IMG/VR virus record: IMGVR_UViG_3300025889_000542 | Location: 1 to 32,210 of that record | DNA: 32,210 nucleotides | Source: a virus | Strand: one strand, 5' to 3' | In this document: piece by piece, positions 7,318 through 13,801 of the stretch | Layout: each line of letters starts with the position of its first letter | Numbering within the stretch: position 1 is the first letter of the stretch | Position numbers and translations under genes: made by a program | The notes under the pieces: generated by a model | What the model was told of the DNA's origin: nothing | The model's database searches: none | What the model saw: the letters and a program-made list of their open reading frames with translations, nothing else

Positions 7318-7677
7318 TTGTTCGCTGCTATCTCCTGCGTCCGCTGCTGCTTGGCTGACGCTATTGAGTCAAGCAGTTGGGACAATACAAAGCGCCGTCT
7401 GCGTGAGCGCGGATGGAAGATGAACAGCCAAGGCGAGTGGCTCTGCTCCGATTGCGTCCGGCATTACGCAGAGCGCATGGCTAACAAGTTGCAGCGTATG
7501 GAGTTGGCGCACGAGAGGAAGCTAGAGGTGGCGCTTAAGAGTCTCCCTCCAAACGTGACTATCCCCGACGTGTACAAGAACAATCCACACCTGTGCATGG
7601 AGTGCAAGGAACCGATGAAACTACTGAAATCCGGGAAGCACTACTGCCAATTCTGCAAACGGTGGGTAACTGTTTGA
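7318..7677 (+). CDS. Zinc-finger protein, about 119 aa
   Basis: TTG 7318 is preferred as the start because GGGAG lies 7 nt upstream. The ATG at 7261, 19 codons earlier, has no ribosome site and follows the hairpin directly. The N-terminal half has CVRC...(about 30 residues)...WLCSDC around a basic segment TKRRLRERGW. This is a C-x2-C/C-x2-C zinc finger of the type seen in small phage proteins, where the finger holds a W-x(n)-R-R-L-R-x-R-G-W core. The C-terminal half has a second pair, CMEC and CQFC. It is probably a nucleic-acid or protein adaptor. The stop overlaps the next ATG. Confidence 0.65.
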   Translation: MFAAISCVRCCLADAIESSSWDNTKRRLRERGWKMNSQGEWLCSDCVRHYAERMANKLQRMELAHERKLEVALKSLPPNVTIPDVYKNNPHLCMECKEPMKLLKSGKHYCQFCKRWVTV

Positions 7678-8294
7678 TGCGTCCCATATGGGCGCTGTTC
7701 GCAATCCTACTAGCGTTCAGCAGCCCAAGGTGGATACAGGAAGAGGAGTTGAAAGTTGAACATACCATTAGCGGTTGGAGCCTTAGTCTGGATGACCACA
7801 GTGGTGATAGTCCGGGCGGTACAGGTAACGAAGGAACACCGCCGGTTGCAGAGGGAGTACGAGGCAGCGCGGAGGCTGCTTCAGCAGGAGCGGTGGCGAG
7901 TATCGAACTTGATAGAGCAGCGCGTCTACAAAGTCTATGGGGACAAGACGCGCCACTCATCCCATTCGCGCAAGGACTTCTAACTGTGAGCGACCAAGCT
8001 GGTATTGACTGGCGCATCCCTGCGGCTATGGCTGTGCTTGAAAGCAGCTCCGGTCGTCAGGCGTGTGCCGGTAATGCTTGGGGACTTGGAAGTTGCAAGG
8101 GTGAGTATGGCCAGTTCGAGACGTTTGACATTGGCATTCGAGCGGTGGTAAAAACACTTGCCAGTCAACTCTATAAGGGGCTGACCCCTCGCGAAGTGTT
8201 CTGCCAGTGGGTGTCAGGGGATAGGGCTTGCCCTGACGCCCACAGTCAGGACTATGCAGCAAAGGGTTTGAGGATGATGGAGAGGTTGCAGTGA
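7677..8294 (+). CDS. Signal-anchored lysozyme/transglycosylase-like protein, 205 aa
   Basis: ATG 7677 overlaps the previous TGA (TGATG). The product starts with an export or anchor segment (MRPIWALFAILLAFSS), followed by a Gly/Ser/Pro/Ala-rich linker (about residues 24-80). The C-terminal domain (about 88-205) carries GIDWRIPAAMAVLESSSG, NAWGLGS and FDIGIRAVVKTLASQL, the plan of lysozyme-like/SLT and glucosaminidase folds, with the Glu of VLESSSG as candidate catalytic acid. Several cysteines may form disulfides outside the cytoplasm. It lies in the early operon, far from the lysis cassette, so superinfection effects or wall remodelling are as possible as lysis. The linker region also contains a second reading frame. 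Confidence 0.6.
   Translation: MRPIWALFAILLAFSSPRWIQEEELKVEHTISGWSLSLDDHSGDSPGGTGNEGTPPVAEGVRGSAEAASAGAVASIELDRAARLQSLWGQDAPLIPFAQGLLTVSDQAGIDWRIPAAMAVLESSSGRQACAGNAWGLGSCKGEYGQFETFDIGIRAVVKTLASQLYKGLTPREVFCQWVSGDRACPDAHSQDYAAKGLRMMERLQ
7756..7983 (+). CDS. Nested TM + coiled-coil protein, 75 aa (overlapping gene)
   Basis: A TTG at 7756 with AGGAG 7 nt upstream opens a different frame wholly inside the linker-coding part of the preceding gene. The product has one TM segment (about residues 3-21, PLAVGALVWMTTVVIVRAV), a long charged helix (EHRRLQREYEAARRLLQQER) and a basic tail. Codons in this frame favour G/C third positions (gag, cag, cgg, tac, aag), as in neighbouring genes. The small-TM-plus-helix design is typical of real phage proteins and recalls the nested Rz/Rz1 pair. 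Neither frame can be excluded by eye. Confidence 0.5.
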   Translation: MNIPLAVGALVWMTTVVIVRAVQVTKEHRRLQREYEAARRLLQQERWRVSNLIEQRVYKVYGDKTRHSSHSRKDF

Positions 8295-8434
8295 CAAACC
8301 TACGCAAGGCAGCTAGTGCTCTGGATGAGTACGCTGCACATGCAGCAGACGAAGGGCACGCGGGAACCGTGATGGTTCCCGTAAGACTTCTTCAGGAATT
8401 GAGAAAGGCGCTGAAGCAGGAGGAGCAGAAGTGA
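8291..8434 (+). CDS. Small hypothetical protein, 47 aa
   Basis: GTG 8291 overlaps the previous TGA (GTGA), and its own TGA (8432-8434) overlaps the next GTG, a tight operon fit on both sides. The product is a short helical protein (NLRKAASALDEYAAHAADEG, then VRLLQELRKALKQEEQK). An AGGAGCAG near its end also serves the next gene. Function unknown. Confidence 0.55.
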   Translation: MTNLRKAASALDEYAAHAADEGHAGTVMVPVRLLQELRKALKQEEQK

Positions 8435-8631
8435 CGGCATGTACCCATCACTGGGTAATCGATACGCCTAAGGGTGCGCTCAGCACCGGAAAGTGCAAGC
8501 ACTGCTTGCAGACCAAGCAGTTCAAGAACGGTGGCGATTACTGGAAGGACGACTGGAACGTGAGTAATGGTTCGCTGTTCGATGAGTACGCGGCTTCCGG
8601 TAGGCGTGACGCTGCGCGGAGGGATTACTAA
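8431..8631 (+). CDS. Small zinc protein, CHHW/CxxC type, 66 aa
   Basis: The GTG 8431 start overlaps the previous stop, with GGAGGAGC upstream. The N-terminus TACTHHWVID plus GKCKHC (C4, H6/H7, C22, C25) makes one treble-clef-like zinc site. The pattern C-x-H-x-W ... G-x-C-x2-C ... K-x-F is common among uncharacterised small phage proteins. The remainder is polar (YWKDDWNVSNGSLFDEYAAS). Function is unknown. Confidence 0.65.
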   Translation: MTACTHHWVIDTPKGALSTGKCKHCLQTKQFKNGGDYWKDDWNVSNGSLFDEYAASGRRDAARRDY

Positions 8632-8903
8632 TGAACGTGTTGCGTGAAGCAGAGAGCCTTGTCGGTGGAGACCGTAACGCATCATACGGACACCCGGAGC
8701 ATGACTTCACGAAGATTGCTTCGTTCTGGTCTGCGTACCTTGGGTATCCAGTGGCAGCGCACGATGTAGGGATGATGCTCATCCTTATGAAGGTTGCGCG
8801 TGAGAGTTACCGGCGCAAGCGCGACAACTTGGTGGACATCGCAGGGTATGCGCTCTGCAATGAAATGCTCGAACCAGAGAACCCGATGCCGGAGTTTGGG
8901 TAG
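8631..8903 (+). CDS. DUF6378-like phage protein, 90 aa
   Basis: The ATG overlaps the previous stop (TAATG). The sequence VLREAESLVGGDRNASYGHP, then FTKIASFWSAYLG, and VGMMLILMKVARESYRRKRDNLVDIAGYALCNEM follows the DUF6378 signature (GDR...YG...W...MLMKVAR...DN..DIAGYA). It is a compact helical protein present in many actinobacteriophages and other phages. It is related in look to all-alpha nucleotide hydrolases, but its biochemical role is not established. It lies in a run of small coupled early genes. Confidence 0.8.
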   Translation: MNVLREAESLVGGDRNASYGHPEHDFTKIASFWSAYLGYPVAAHDVGMMLILMKVARESYRRKRDNLVDIAGYALCNEMLEPENPMPEFG

Positions 8904-9061
8904 TGAGCATTCAAGTATCAGTCACAGTCAACGGAGGGTTCATAGACCTCCGCATCGGGCCAGATGTTTATGGGCTATCACCAGAGGCTGCGATGGGTAT
9001 CGGTATCGCCCTTACATCAGCAGCACGTAAAGCCAAGCCAGAACAGGGAGGTGGCAAATGA
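8903..9061 (+). CDS. Small hypothetical protein, 52 aa
   Basis: GTG 8903 overlaps the TAG of the previous gene, and its TGA (9059-9061) overlaps the next ATG (ATGA). The product has a beta-like N-terminus (MSIQVSVTVNGGFIDLRIGP), then a helical, Gly/Lys-rich end (AAMGIGIALTSAARKAKPEQ). Its coupled position on both sides supports it as a gene. No family is recognised. Confidence 0.5.
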   Translation: MSIQVSVTVNGGFIDLRIGPDVYGLSPEAAMGIGIALTSAARKAKPEQGGGK

Positions 9062-9237
9062 GTAAGCGAGTAATGGTAAGCATCATGGCCAACGCATGGG
9101 ACGACCGTGCGCTGGTCAAGTCAACATCTGGTGAGTGGTTAGTTCCTGACGCTGACCACATTGATATGACAGACATCATGGCGTTTCTCCGTCAAGCGAT
9201 GGAGGACTACATCAAGGAAAGGGCTACCAAATCTTGA
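9058..9237 (+). CDS. Small hypothetical protein, 59 aa
   Basis: The ATG at 9058 overlaps the previous TGA, with GGGAGGTGG upstream as ribosome site. The TGA (9235-9237) overlaps the TTG start of the transporter gene. The product (MSKRVMVSIMANAWDDRALV...) is soluble with a helical, charged end (MAFLRQAMEDYIKERATKS). No motif or family is recognised. Confidence 0.5.
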   Translation: MSKRVMVSIMANAWDDRALVKSTSGEWLVPDADHIDMTDIMAFLRQAMEDYIKERATKS

Positions 9238-9743
9238 AGACAGTGATTGCATTCGGATTGTTCGCGGCGTCCATCTACTGCGCTAACCTTCTCACTTCCC
9301 ATTACGGGATTGTGAGCGCACCACTCTACAGCGTTACCGCTGGTACGTTCATGGCTGGCCTTACGTTCAGTCTCCGAGATGCTCTTCGCGAAACGTCAGG
9401 CAGAACAATGGCTCTTGTAGCCATCGTTATCGGGGCGCTGATGAGTTACGAGTTTGGGGGAAGCGAGAAGATTGCTATTGCCAGTGGTCTTGCCTTCCTG
9501 TTCTCTGAGTCTGCTGACGCTCTGGTCTATGAACCATTGCGCCGGAGGTGGTGGCTTGCTGTTACTGCGAGCAATGCGGTTGGTATGGTTGTGGACTCAA
9601 TGCTATTTCTGTGGTTGGCGTTTGGATCCATCCAGTTCTGGGAAGGTCAGGTCTTCTACAAGGCAGTGATGACACTGCTTGCAATCGTTGCCATTGGAGG
9701 TTTCCGTGTTGTATCTCAGCGGGGCCATCACTCCTATGCGTGA
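9234..9743 (+). CDS. YhhQ/VUT-family queuosine-precursor transporter-like protein
   Basis: The 169-aa integral membrane protein starts at TTG 9234, overlapping the previous stop. It has about five or six hydrophobic segments and the VUT/YhhQ landmarks AANLLTSHYGIVSAP-like near residues 15-30, FSLRDALRETSGR (about 45-58) and FLFSESADALVYEPLRR (about 88-104). E. coli YhhQ imports the 7-deazaguanine preQ0/preQ1. The phage form is shorter than the about 220-aa cellular proteins. It overlaps the DpdA-like gene downstream, which strongly supports import of the modified base precursor for that enzyme. The exact substrate cannot be told from sequence. Confidence 0.8.
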   Translation: MKTVIAFGLFAASIYCANLLTSHYGIVSAPLYSVTAGTFMAGLTFSLRDALRETSGRTMALVAIVIGALMSYEFGGSEKIAIASGLAFLFSESADALVYEPLRRRWWLAVTASNAVGMVVDSMLFLWLAFGSIQFWEGQVFYKAVMTLLAIVAIGGFRVVSQRGHHSYA

Positions 9744-10329
9744 CGATAGGGTTGGCTACATGCTTACCTACAAAATTGGGCAGATGCCACCAGATGGGTA
9801 CTGGTGGGCTGCTGACAATGGGTGCTACCCGAAGGGCGACTTCGATATAAAGAAGCATGAGCGGTGGCTAGAGAAAGCCTTGGCCATAGCCGGGGAGAAG
9901 TGCTTGTTTGTGGTTGTCCCTGACATCCCGTTCGATGGTGATGGAACACTGAGGCGCTTCCATGAATACAAGGAGAGGTTCGGAACATATGGGGTTCCAC
10001 TTGCCCTTGTTATTCAAGACGGGATGGGAACAGAGGATATCCCTTGGCGTGATGTGTCATCAATCTTTATTGGTGGGTCAACAGAATGGAAGATGGGGCA
10101 TGAGGCTGCGGCTATTGTCTCGCTGGCTAAGCAGCGAGGAATGTGGACGCACATGGGAAGAGTCAACTCTTACAAGAGGTTGGCTGTTGCAGCTTCAATG
10201 GGTTGCGACTCAGTCGATGGTACGTACTTGAAGTACGGGCCTGAGACAAACTGGAAACGCCTGATGGGGTGGCTTGATAAGCACGCCTCACAACCAACTA
10301 TGAAACTCCAGACAGGAGCGGCATCATGA
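9706..10329 (+). CDS. dpdA: DpdA-like 7-deazaguanine DNA transglycosylase (TGT paralogue)
   Basis: The start was set at GTG 9706, behind GGAGG, because homologues begin at the LYLSGA segment. TTG 9709 is an alternative. The 207-aa protein resembles the compact phage DpdA type: WAADNG (D37), VVPDIP (D73), FIGGSTEWK (121-129) and HMGRVNS...MGCDSVDGT (D168, D171). These match TGT barrel positions, the last being the region of the nucleophilic Asp. The C-terminal zinc site of tRNA TGTs is absent, as expected for small DpdA proteins. The family exchanges guanine in phage DNA for a 7-deazaguanine, protecting it from restriction. No folE/queD/queE/queC is seen here, so the precursor is probably scavenged via the adjacent transporter. 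Confidence 0.8.
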   Translation: MLYLSGAITPMRDDRVGYMLTYKIGQMPPDGYWWAADNGCYPKGDFDIKKHERWLEKALAIAGEKCLFVVVPDIPFDGDGTLRRFHEYKERFGTYGVPLALVIQDGMGTEDIPWRDVSSIFIGGSTEWKMGHEAAAIVSLAKQRGMWTHMGRVNSYKRLAVAASMGCDSVDGTYLKYGPETNWKRLMGWLDKHASQPTMKLQTGAAS

Positions 10330-10673
10330 CGAACGTGCGTAGGGGTATCGCTCGTAACAAGGAGCGAGGGAAGGTGGATGAGCGGGAAGTCGCTCGCATC
10401 CTTGGTGGGCGTCGGCACCTCGCTGATACTGGCGGCCCTGAAGACGTGGCCCATGAGTCCCTTGCTATTCAGGTGAAGGGTGGGCAGCGGGTCATCAATG
10501 ATACTGTCCGCGCTGGCGTTGACTCAGCACGGGTGGCTGCGGTTGGAACCCACAAGTTGCCTGTGTGTGTAGTAGTAGACAGGAGCGGTACTCGCATCCG
10601 CCGGTATGCAGTGATGCTGCTAGAGGATTTCGCTGCATGGGGAGGGTACGGTGTTGACGCAGGTAGTGAGTGA
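10326..10673 (+). CDS. Holliday-junction-resolvase-like PD-(D/E)XK nuclease, 115 aa
   Basis: The ATG overlaps the dpdA stop (ATGA). An early Arg/Lys/Glu helix (NKERGKVDEREVARILGG, with E19), then E39-D40, and the I-Q-V-K51 strand reproduce the E ... D ... (E/Q)xK layout of archaeal Hjc-like and phage VRR-type nucleases. The Q in place of the usual E before K is a tolerated variant in this superfamily. Such enzymes resolve branched DNA during replication and packaging. It lies directly before the primase-helicase, with a 23-nt overlap, consistent with a replication/recombination module. Confidence 0.75.
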   Translation: MTNVRRGIARNKERGKVDEREVARILGGRRHLADTGGPEDVAHESLAIQVKGGQRVINDTVRAGVDSARVAAVGTHKLPVCVVVDRSGTRIRRYAVMLLEDFAAWGGYGVDAGSE

Positions 10674-12525
10674 GATACCAGAAGAACTGAGGGAACTGCG
10701 TCAGTGGGTGGTATTCAGGTTGGAGCCGAGCGAGGACGGGAAACCTACCAAGCGCCCATATCAGGCTCGCTCGACTCGCAACCTTGCATCGTCTACTAAT
10801 GCTGCCACATGGGGTACATATGAGGAAGCATGCGATGCAGTAGGGCGGGACAAGTCTCTGTCTGGCATCGGCTTCGTCTTCACTCCTGCTGACCCGTACA
10901 TGGGCATTGACCTTGACCACTGCGTGGTGGACGGGAAGGTAAGTAAGGCAGCGCAGCGCATCATCGATAGCCTGAAGTCCTACGCAGAGTACTCCCCATC
11001 TGGTGATGGGGTGCATGTGATTGTGAAGGGGCGCGTCCCTCGTGGACGGAAGAACAGCAAGCTTGAGATGTATTCAAGTGGGCGCTACTTCACCATGACA
11101 GGCAAGCGCATCGGCCCTCAGAACATCTACGAACGGCAGGAGGAAGTGGACGCGCTTTACCGCGAACACTTCCCTGATGAACAGGAAGAGTCAGCGCCCC
11201 TGCCGGTGCAGCCGGTTCCTCTGGAAGATAGGGAACTGCTGGAACGTGCGTTCGGTTGGCCCTCAATGGGGCACAAGCTACGCGCACTCTATGTGGATGG
11301 CAGCACTAAGGAATACGGGCATGACGAGTCAGCCGCTGACCTTGCGTTGGCTAACTACCTTGCCTTCCTGTGTGGGCGTGATATCCAGCGCATGGACAGG
11401 CTGTTCCGGGCCAGCGCCCTCTACCGCAAGAAGTGGGATGAGAACAGAGGCGAGCACACCTACGGGTACATGACGCTGAAGAAGGCGGCGGACAACTGCC
11501 GGGATGTGTACTCTCCGGGTGTCCACCATGAGGGGATAGAGTTCGAGCGCATCACACGCCTTGACCCTGAGACGGGGGAACTGCTCGACTTCGATACCGG
11601 TAGGCAGTTCATCGGGCAAGCCATGCGTAACGGTACGCCTGAGGTTCAGTGGCTCATTGAACCGGTGCTTGTACGTGGACGCATCCACCTTACCTATGGC
11701 GAGCCTGAGTCAGGGAAGACCATCCTTGCCCTCTCGTGGATGAAGCAGGTTATAGAGGAAGGGAAGAACGTCCTGTTTGTGGACGAGGAGTCAGGCATCG
11801 CATCTATAGCAAACTTGCTATCGGCGCTGGGCGCTGACCCTGACCTCGTGGATAGGTACGTCCACTACTTCCCATTCCCCGGAGTGGACAGCAGCCAGTA
11901 CGCGCTGCTGCTCCAGTACGCGGACGCACTACGCCCTGAGTACTGCCTATTCGATTCACTCACAGACATGCTCAGCACGGCAGGGTTGGATGAAAACTCA
12001 GGTATCCAAGTAACAAGCTGGATGCTAGACGTAGCCCAGAGCCTCGCTCGCAGAGACTACGCACCGGCGGTGGTACTGGTTGACCATGTCACCAAGGACG
12101 CATCCAACACCAAGTACTCGGTAGCATCACGCGCCAAGAAGGCGAAGTCGGATGTGCTTTGGTTAGTTGAGCGAGAAGCAGACTTCGACAAGACGCGCAC
12201 CGCACACGTCACGCTGTGGAGGCACAAGAACAGGCCGGGTGTTCTGCCTAAGCAGATTGTCTACGTGGTAGGCGGACAGGACGGACGGCTTGTGTGCGAG
12301 CCTTACGACCAAGAGGAACATGGCAGCGAAGTGGTCCAAGACCATGCAAGCAAACTGTTGCAATGGATTATTGAGATGGGCGGGTCAGTCGCACCCTTCG
12401 AGGCCATGCAGCACTTTGATACAGCGTCAGACAGGACTGTCCGGAGGTGGGCTATTGACCTTGAGAAGGACGGGAAACTGGTGCGAGAAGGCGAGGCAAA
12501 CAAGGCCCGATGGAGGGCGCTTTGA
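10651..12525 (+). CDS. PrimPol-helicase fusion (NrS-1-like primase-polymerase + RecA-like ATPase)
   Basis: The 624-aa protein starts at GTG 10651 behind GGGGAGGG. Residues about 10-170 match the NrS-1-type PrimPol: KRPYQARS, LASSTNAATWGTYEEA, GIGFVF, the metal motif GIDLDH (D87, D89), YAEYSPSGDGVHVI and MYSSGRYFTMTG. A helical domain follows (about 200-300). Then comes a RecA-like ATPase with Walker A GEPESGKT (350-357), Walker B CLFD435 and a sensor-like VVLVDHVTK. The C-terminal 60 residues look like a winged helix (RWAIDLEKDGKLV). It should prime, possibly extend, and unwind DNA at the fork. It is followed by the palindrome cluster, a plausible origin. Confidence 0.85.
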   Translation: MLTQVVSEIPEELRELRQWVVFRLEPSEDGKPTKRPYQARSTRNLASSTNAATWGTYEEACDAVGRDKSLSGIGFVFTPADPYMGIDLDHCVVDGKVSKAAQRIIDSLKSYAEYSPSGDGVHVIVKGRVPRGRKNSKLEMYSSGRYFTMTGKRIGPQNIYERQEEVDALYREHFPDEQEESAPLPVQPVPLEDRELLERAFGWPSMGHKLRALYVDGSTKEYGHDESAADLALANYLAFLCGRDIQRMDRLFRASALYRKKWDENRGEHTYGYMTLKKAADNCRDVYSPGVHHEGIEFERITRLDPETGELLDFDTGRQFIGQAMRNGTPEVQWLIEPVLVRGRIHLTYGEPESGKTILALSWMKQVIEEGKNVLFVDEESGIASIANLLSALGADPDLVDRYVHYFPFPGVDSSQYALLLQYADALRPEYCLFDSLTDMLSTAGLDENSGIQVTSWMLDVAQSLARRDYAPAVVLVDHVTKDASNTKYSVASRAKKAKSDVLWLVEREADFDKTRTAHVTLWRHKNRPGVLPKQIVYVVGGQDGRLVCEPYDQEEHGSEVVQDHASKLLQWIIEMGGSVAPFEAMQHFDTASDRTVRRWAIDLEKDGKLVREGEANKARWRAL

Positions 12526-12532
12526 CCACAAA

Positions 12533-12664
12533 GTCCGGACATGAGAAAACAATGTCCGGACATTGTCCGGACTTAAATGTCCGGACAAAAAGTCCGGACA
12601 CCAAACCTACTTTGTAGGTGGTGTCCGGACTTCCGGACTTTCGATAAAAACAAAAAGTCCGGAC
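12533..12664. repeat. Cluster of eight palindromic GTCCGGAC boxes (candidate origin iterons or operators)
   Basis: Seven exact GTCCGGAC boxes (starts 12533, 12554, 12565, 12579, 12592, 12623, 12657) and one TTCCGGAC variant (12631) fill the 155-nt gap after the PrimPol-helicase. Each exact box is itself palindromic and is usually flanked by A/T. Start-to-start spacings are 21, 11, 14, 13, 31, 8 and 26 nt. The intervening bases are A/T-rich. The position directly after a replication initiator-like gene suggests an origin. Binding by the phage HTH protein is an alternative. Confidence 0.75.
12590..12632. repeat. Long hairpin inside the palindrome cluster (19 bp, 2-nt bulge)
   Basis: AAGTCCGGACACC (12590-12602) pairs perfectly with 12620-12632. 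After an AA bulge, ACCTAC (12605-12610) pairs with GTAGGT (12614-12619) around a TTT loop. Two of the GTCCGGAC boxes form the base of the stem. A cruciform this strong within iteron-like sites fits a replication origin or a single-strand initiation site for the PrimPol. Confidence 0.7.
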
Positions 12665-12680
12665 ACGAAAGGAGACTGTG

Positions 12681-13091
12681 ATGGCTAAGAAGATGCAGCC
12701 TGTGAAAGTTGATGAGGCGCTGGTTCAACTGGCGTATGACCAGCGCGTGGAACTGATAGCGGAGTGGCACCGGACGCTCGAAGGGTTGGGCGTTGGGTTG
12801 GCCAAGTATAAGGAGAAGGGGTGGAAGTTCTCGGGGGATGATATTGCATTTCCTGACCCGTCTGAGTGGCGGCGTGTGGGTAAGTTGTGCTACCTGTTGG
12901 CGCAGTTGCAGATCATCCAGCACGACCTCACCTATCAGGCTTCAACCCGTCCACTGTCCCCTCTCTGGTGCGTACCGTGCCGTGGTGAGTTCCCTACCGG
13001 GGGACAGTGGCTGAAGGTTGAGTGCCTTGAACACAACACTACTCCAGCCAACGCTGCGACGATTGCCAACTGGTTCTGGGAGCAGCAATAA
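12681..13091 (+). CDS. Hypothetical protein with C-terminal zinc-type cysteines, 136 aa
   Basis: ATG 12681 is chosen over the adjacent GTG 12678 because AAAGGAG lies 6 nt upstream of it. The N-terminal two thirds are helical and basic (VELIAEWHRTLEGLGVGLAK; LCYLLAQLQIIQHDLTYQ). The C-terminal part has LWCVPC and ECLEHN, four possible zinc ligands, and ends WFWEQQ. It is the last gene of the early operon, and its TAA lies inside the stem of the bidirectional terminator. No family is recognised. It could bind the upstream palindromes, but nothing in the sequence shows this. Confidence 0.6.
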   Translation: MAKKMQPVKVDEALVQLAYDQRVELIAEWHRTLEGLGVGLAKYKEKGWKFSGDDIAFPDPSEWRRVGKLCYLLAQLQIIQHDLTYQASTRPLSPLWCVPCRGEFPTGGQWLKVECLEHNTTPANAATIANWFWEQQ

Positions 13092-13120
13092 ACCCCAGCC
13101 TAAGGGCCGGGGTTTATTGC
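13085..13120. terminator. Bidirectional rho-independent terminator between convergent operons
   Basis: GCAATAAACCCC (13085-13096) pairs perfectly with GGGGTTTATTGC (13109-13120). One A/C mismatch and a further 3-bp stem (GCC/GGC) enclose loop TAAG. A/T-rich bases on both ends (AATAAA / TTTATT) give weak U-runs in each direction. It sits between the plus-strand early operon (stop at 13091) and the end of the minus-strand operon (13138), exactly where both transcripts should end. Confidence 0.88.
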
Positions 13121-13137
13121 GTTGCTCACGCCTGTGG

Positions 13138-13506
13138 TTATCCGTGAGCGTTGTTTACAGCCCACTCAATAGCTTCTTCTCTGCTGCTGAACGGAGTCTC
13201 TAGTACTTCCGTTATCTCGTAAAGGTCATCCCAGTAGTCTTCCAAGAACAGCCACCACCTACCATCAGGGTCATTCCCCAAGGTGTACCCAGTGGCTTCG
13301 TCCTTCTCGATGATGAACTGAAAGGACTCTGGTTCATTGAACCTAGGCGCTGCTTCGCGAAGCTCTCTCTCGCGGCGCTCAACCTTACGGGTCAGGTGGA
13401 TGATGTCCATTTCTGTGTGGTCAGGGTTACTTTCAGCGGACACTAACTCCTGCTTAGCACGGTCAAGCAGGAACTCTAGGTAGGTGTACTTCTCCGGGTC
13501 GTACAT
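13138..13506 (-). CDS. Hypothetical acidic protein, about 122 aa
   Basis: The last gene of the minus-strand operon. ATG 13506, one nt after the HTH gene's TGA, is taken as start. ATG 13527 would extend it by seven residues and overlap the HTH gene. The protein is helical and charged at first (YLEFLLDRAKQELVSAES, VERRERELREA). Its C-terminal half is aromatic-acidic (WWLFLEDYWDDLYEITEVL, REEAIEWAVNNA). This end resembles small immunity-type or protein-binding domains, but no family is identified. Confidence 0.6.
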   Translation of the reverse strand: MYDPEKYTYLEFLLDRAKQELVSAESNPDHTEMDIIHLTRKVERRERELREAAPRFNEPESFQFIIEKDEATGYTLGNDPDGRWWLFLEDYWDDLYEITEVLETPFSSREEAIEWAVNNAHG

Positions 13507-13507
13507 G

Positions 13508-13801
13508 TCAGTCAACAATCGGGTCATCATCCGACTGCCGGGTGAAGACCTCAAGAAGCGTCTTCGATTCCTTGTGCTTCCTCCGTCCGTCCGGTACAGC
13601 GCACGACATGAGAGCTGCTCTCTCAACTACGTCCAGTCGCATCGCATCAGCGCACCGCTTCGCTACGTCTGTGGTCAGCTTGCGCTGGCCAGAGCAGACG
13701 GAGTAGAAGTGGAGACGGTTCACTCCGATGCGTTCGGCAATCCAACTCTTTCGGATCCCGTGGCGTTCGATGAGTTCACTGAGGATAGTTTCGGTAGGCA
13801 T
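13508..13801 (-). CDS. HTH (XRE/Cro-like) DNA-binding regulator, 97 aa
   Basis: ATG 13801 is the first start compatible with the conserved domain. Purine-rich AGAAGGGACAGAAAG precedes it. Residues about 5-62 form an XRE-type helix-turn-helix: LSELIERHGIRKSWIAERIG, then VNRLHFYSVCSGQRKLTTD and VAKRCADAMRLD. A short charged tail follows. It probably represses or times the early or accessory promoters, and could act on the hairpin-promoter modules in this cassette. It overlaps the upstream gene by 26 nt and is coupled to the downstream one. There is no peptidase domain, so it is not a LexA/CI-type self-cleaving repressor. Confidence 0.75.
   Translation of the reverse strand: MPTETILSELIERHGIRKSWIAERIGVNRLHFYSVCSGQRKLTTDVAKRCADAMRLDVVERAALMSCAVPDGRRKHKESKTLLEVFTRQSDDDPIVD

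Noticed and set aside
10495-11016. 173-aa minus-strand ORF across the resolvase/PrimPol junction
   Set aside because: It is opposite well-supported genes with recognised motifs, and its composition is typical of antisense reading.
12533-12664. CRISPR-like array from the GTCCGGAC boxes
   Set aside because: Boxes are only 8 bp and palindromic, with irregular 3-23 nt gaps and no spacer-like units or cas1/cas2. The Cas4-like nuclease upstream is a phage replication-type protein.
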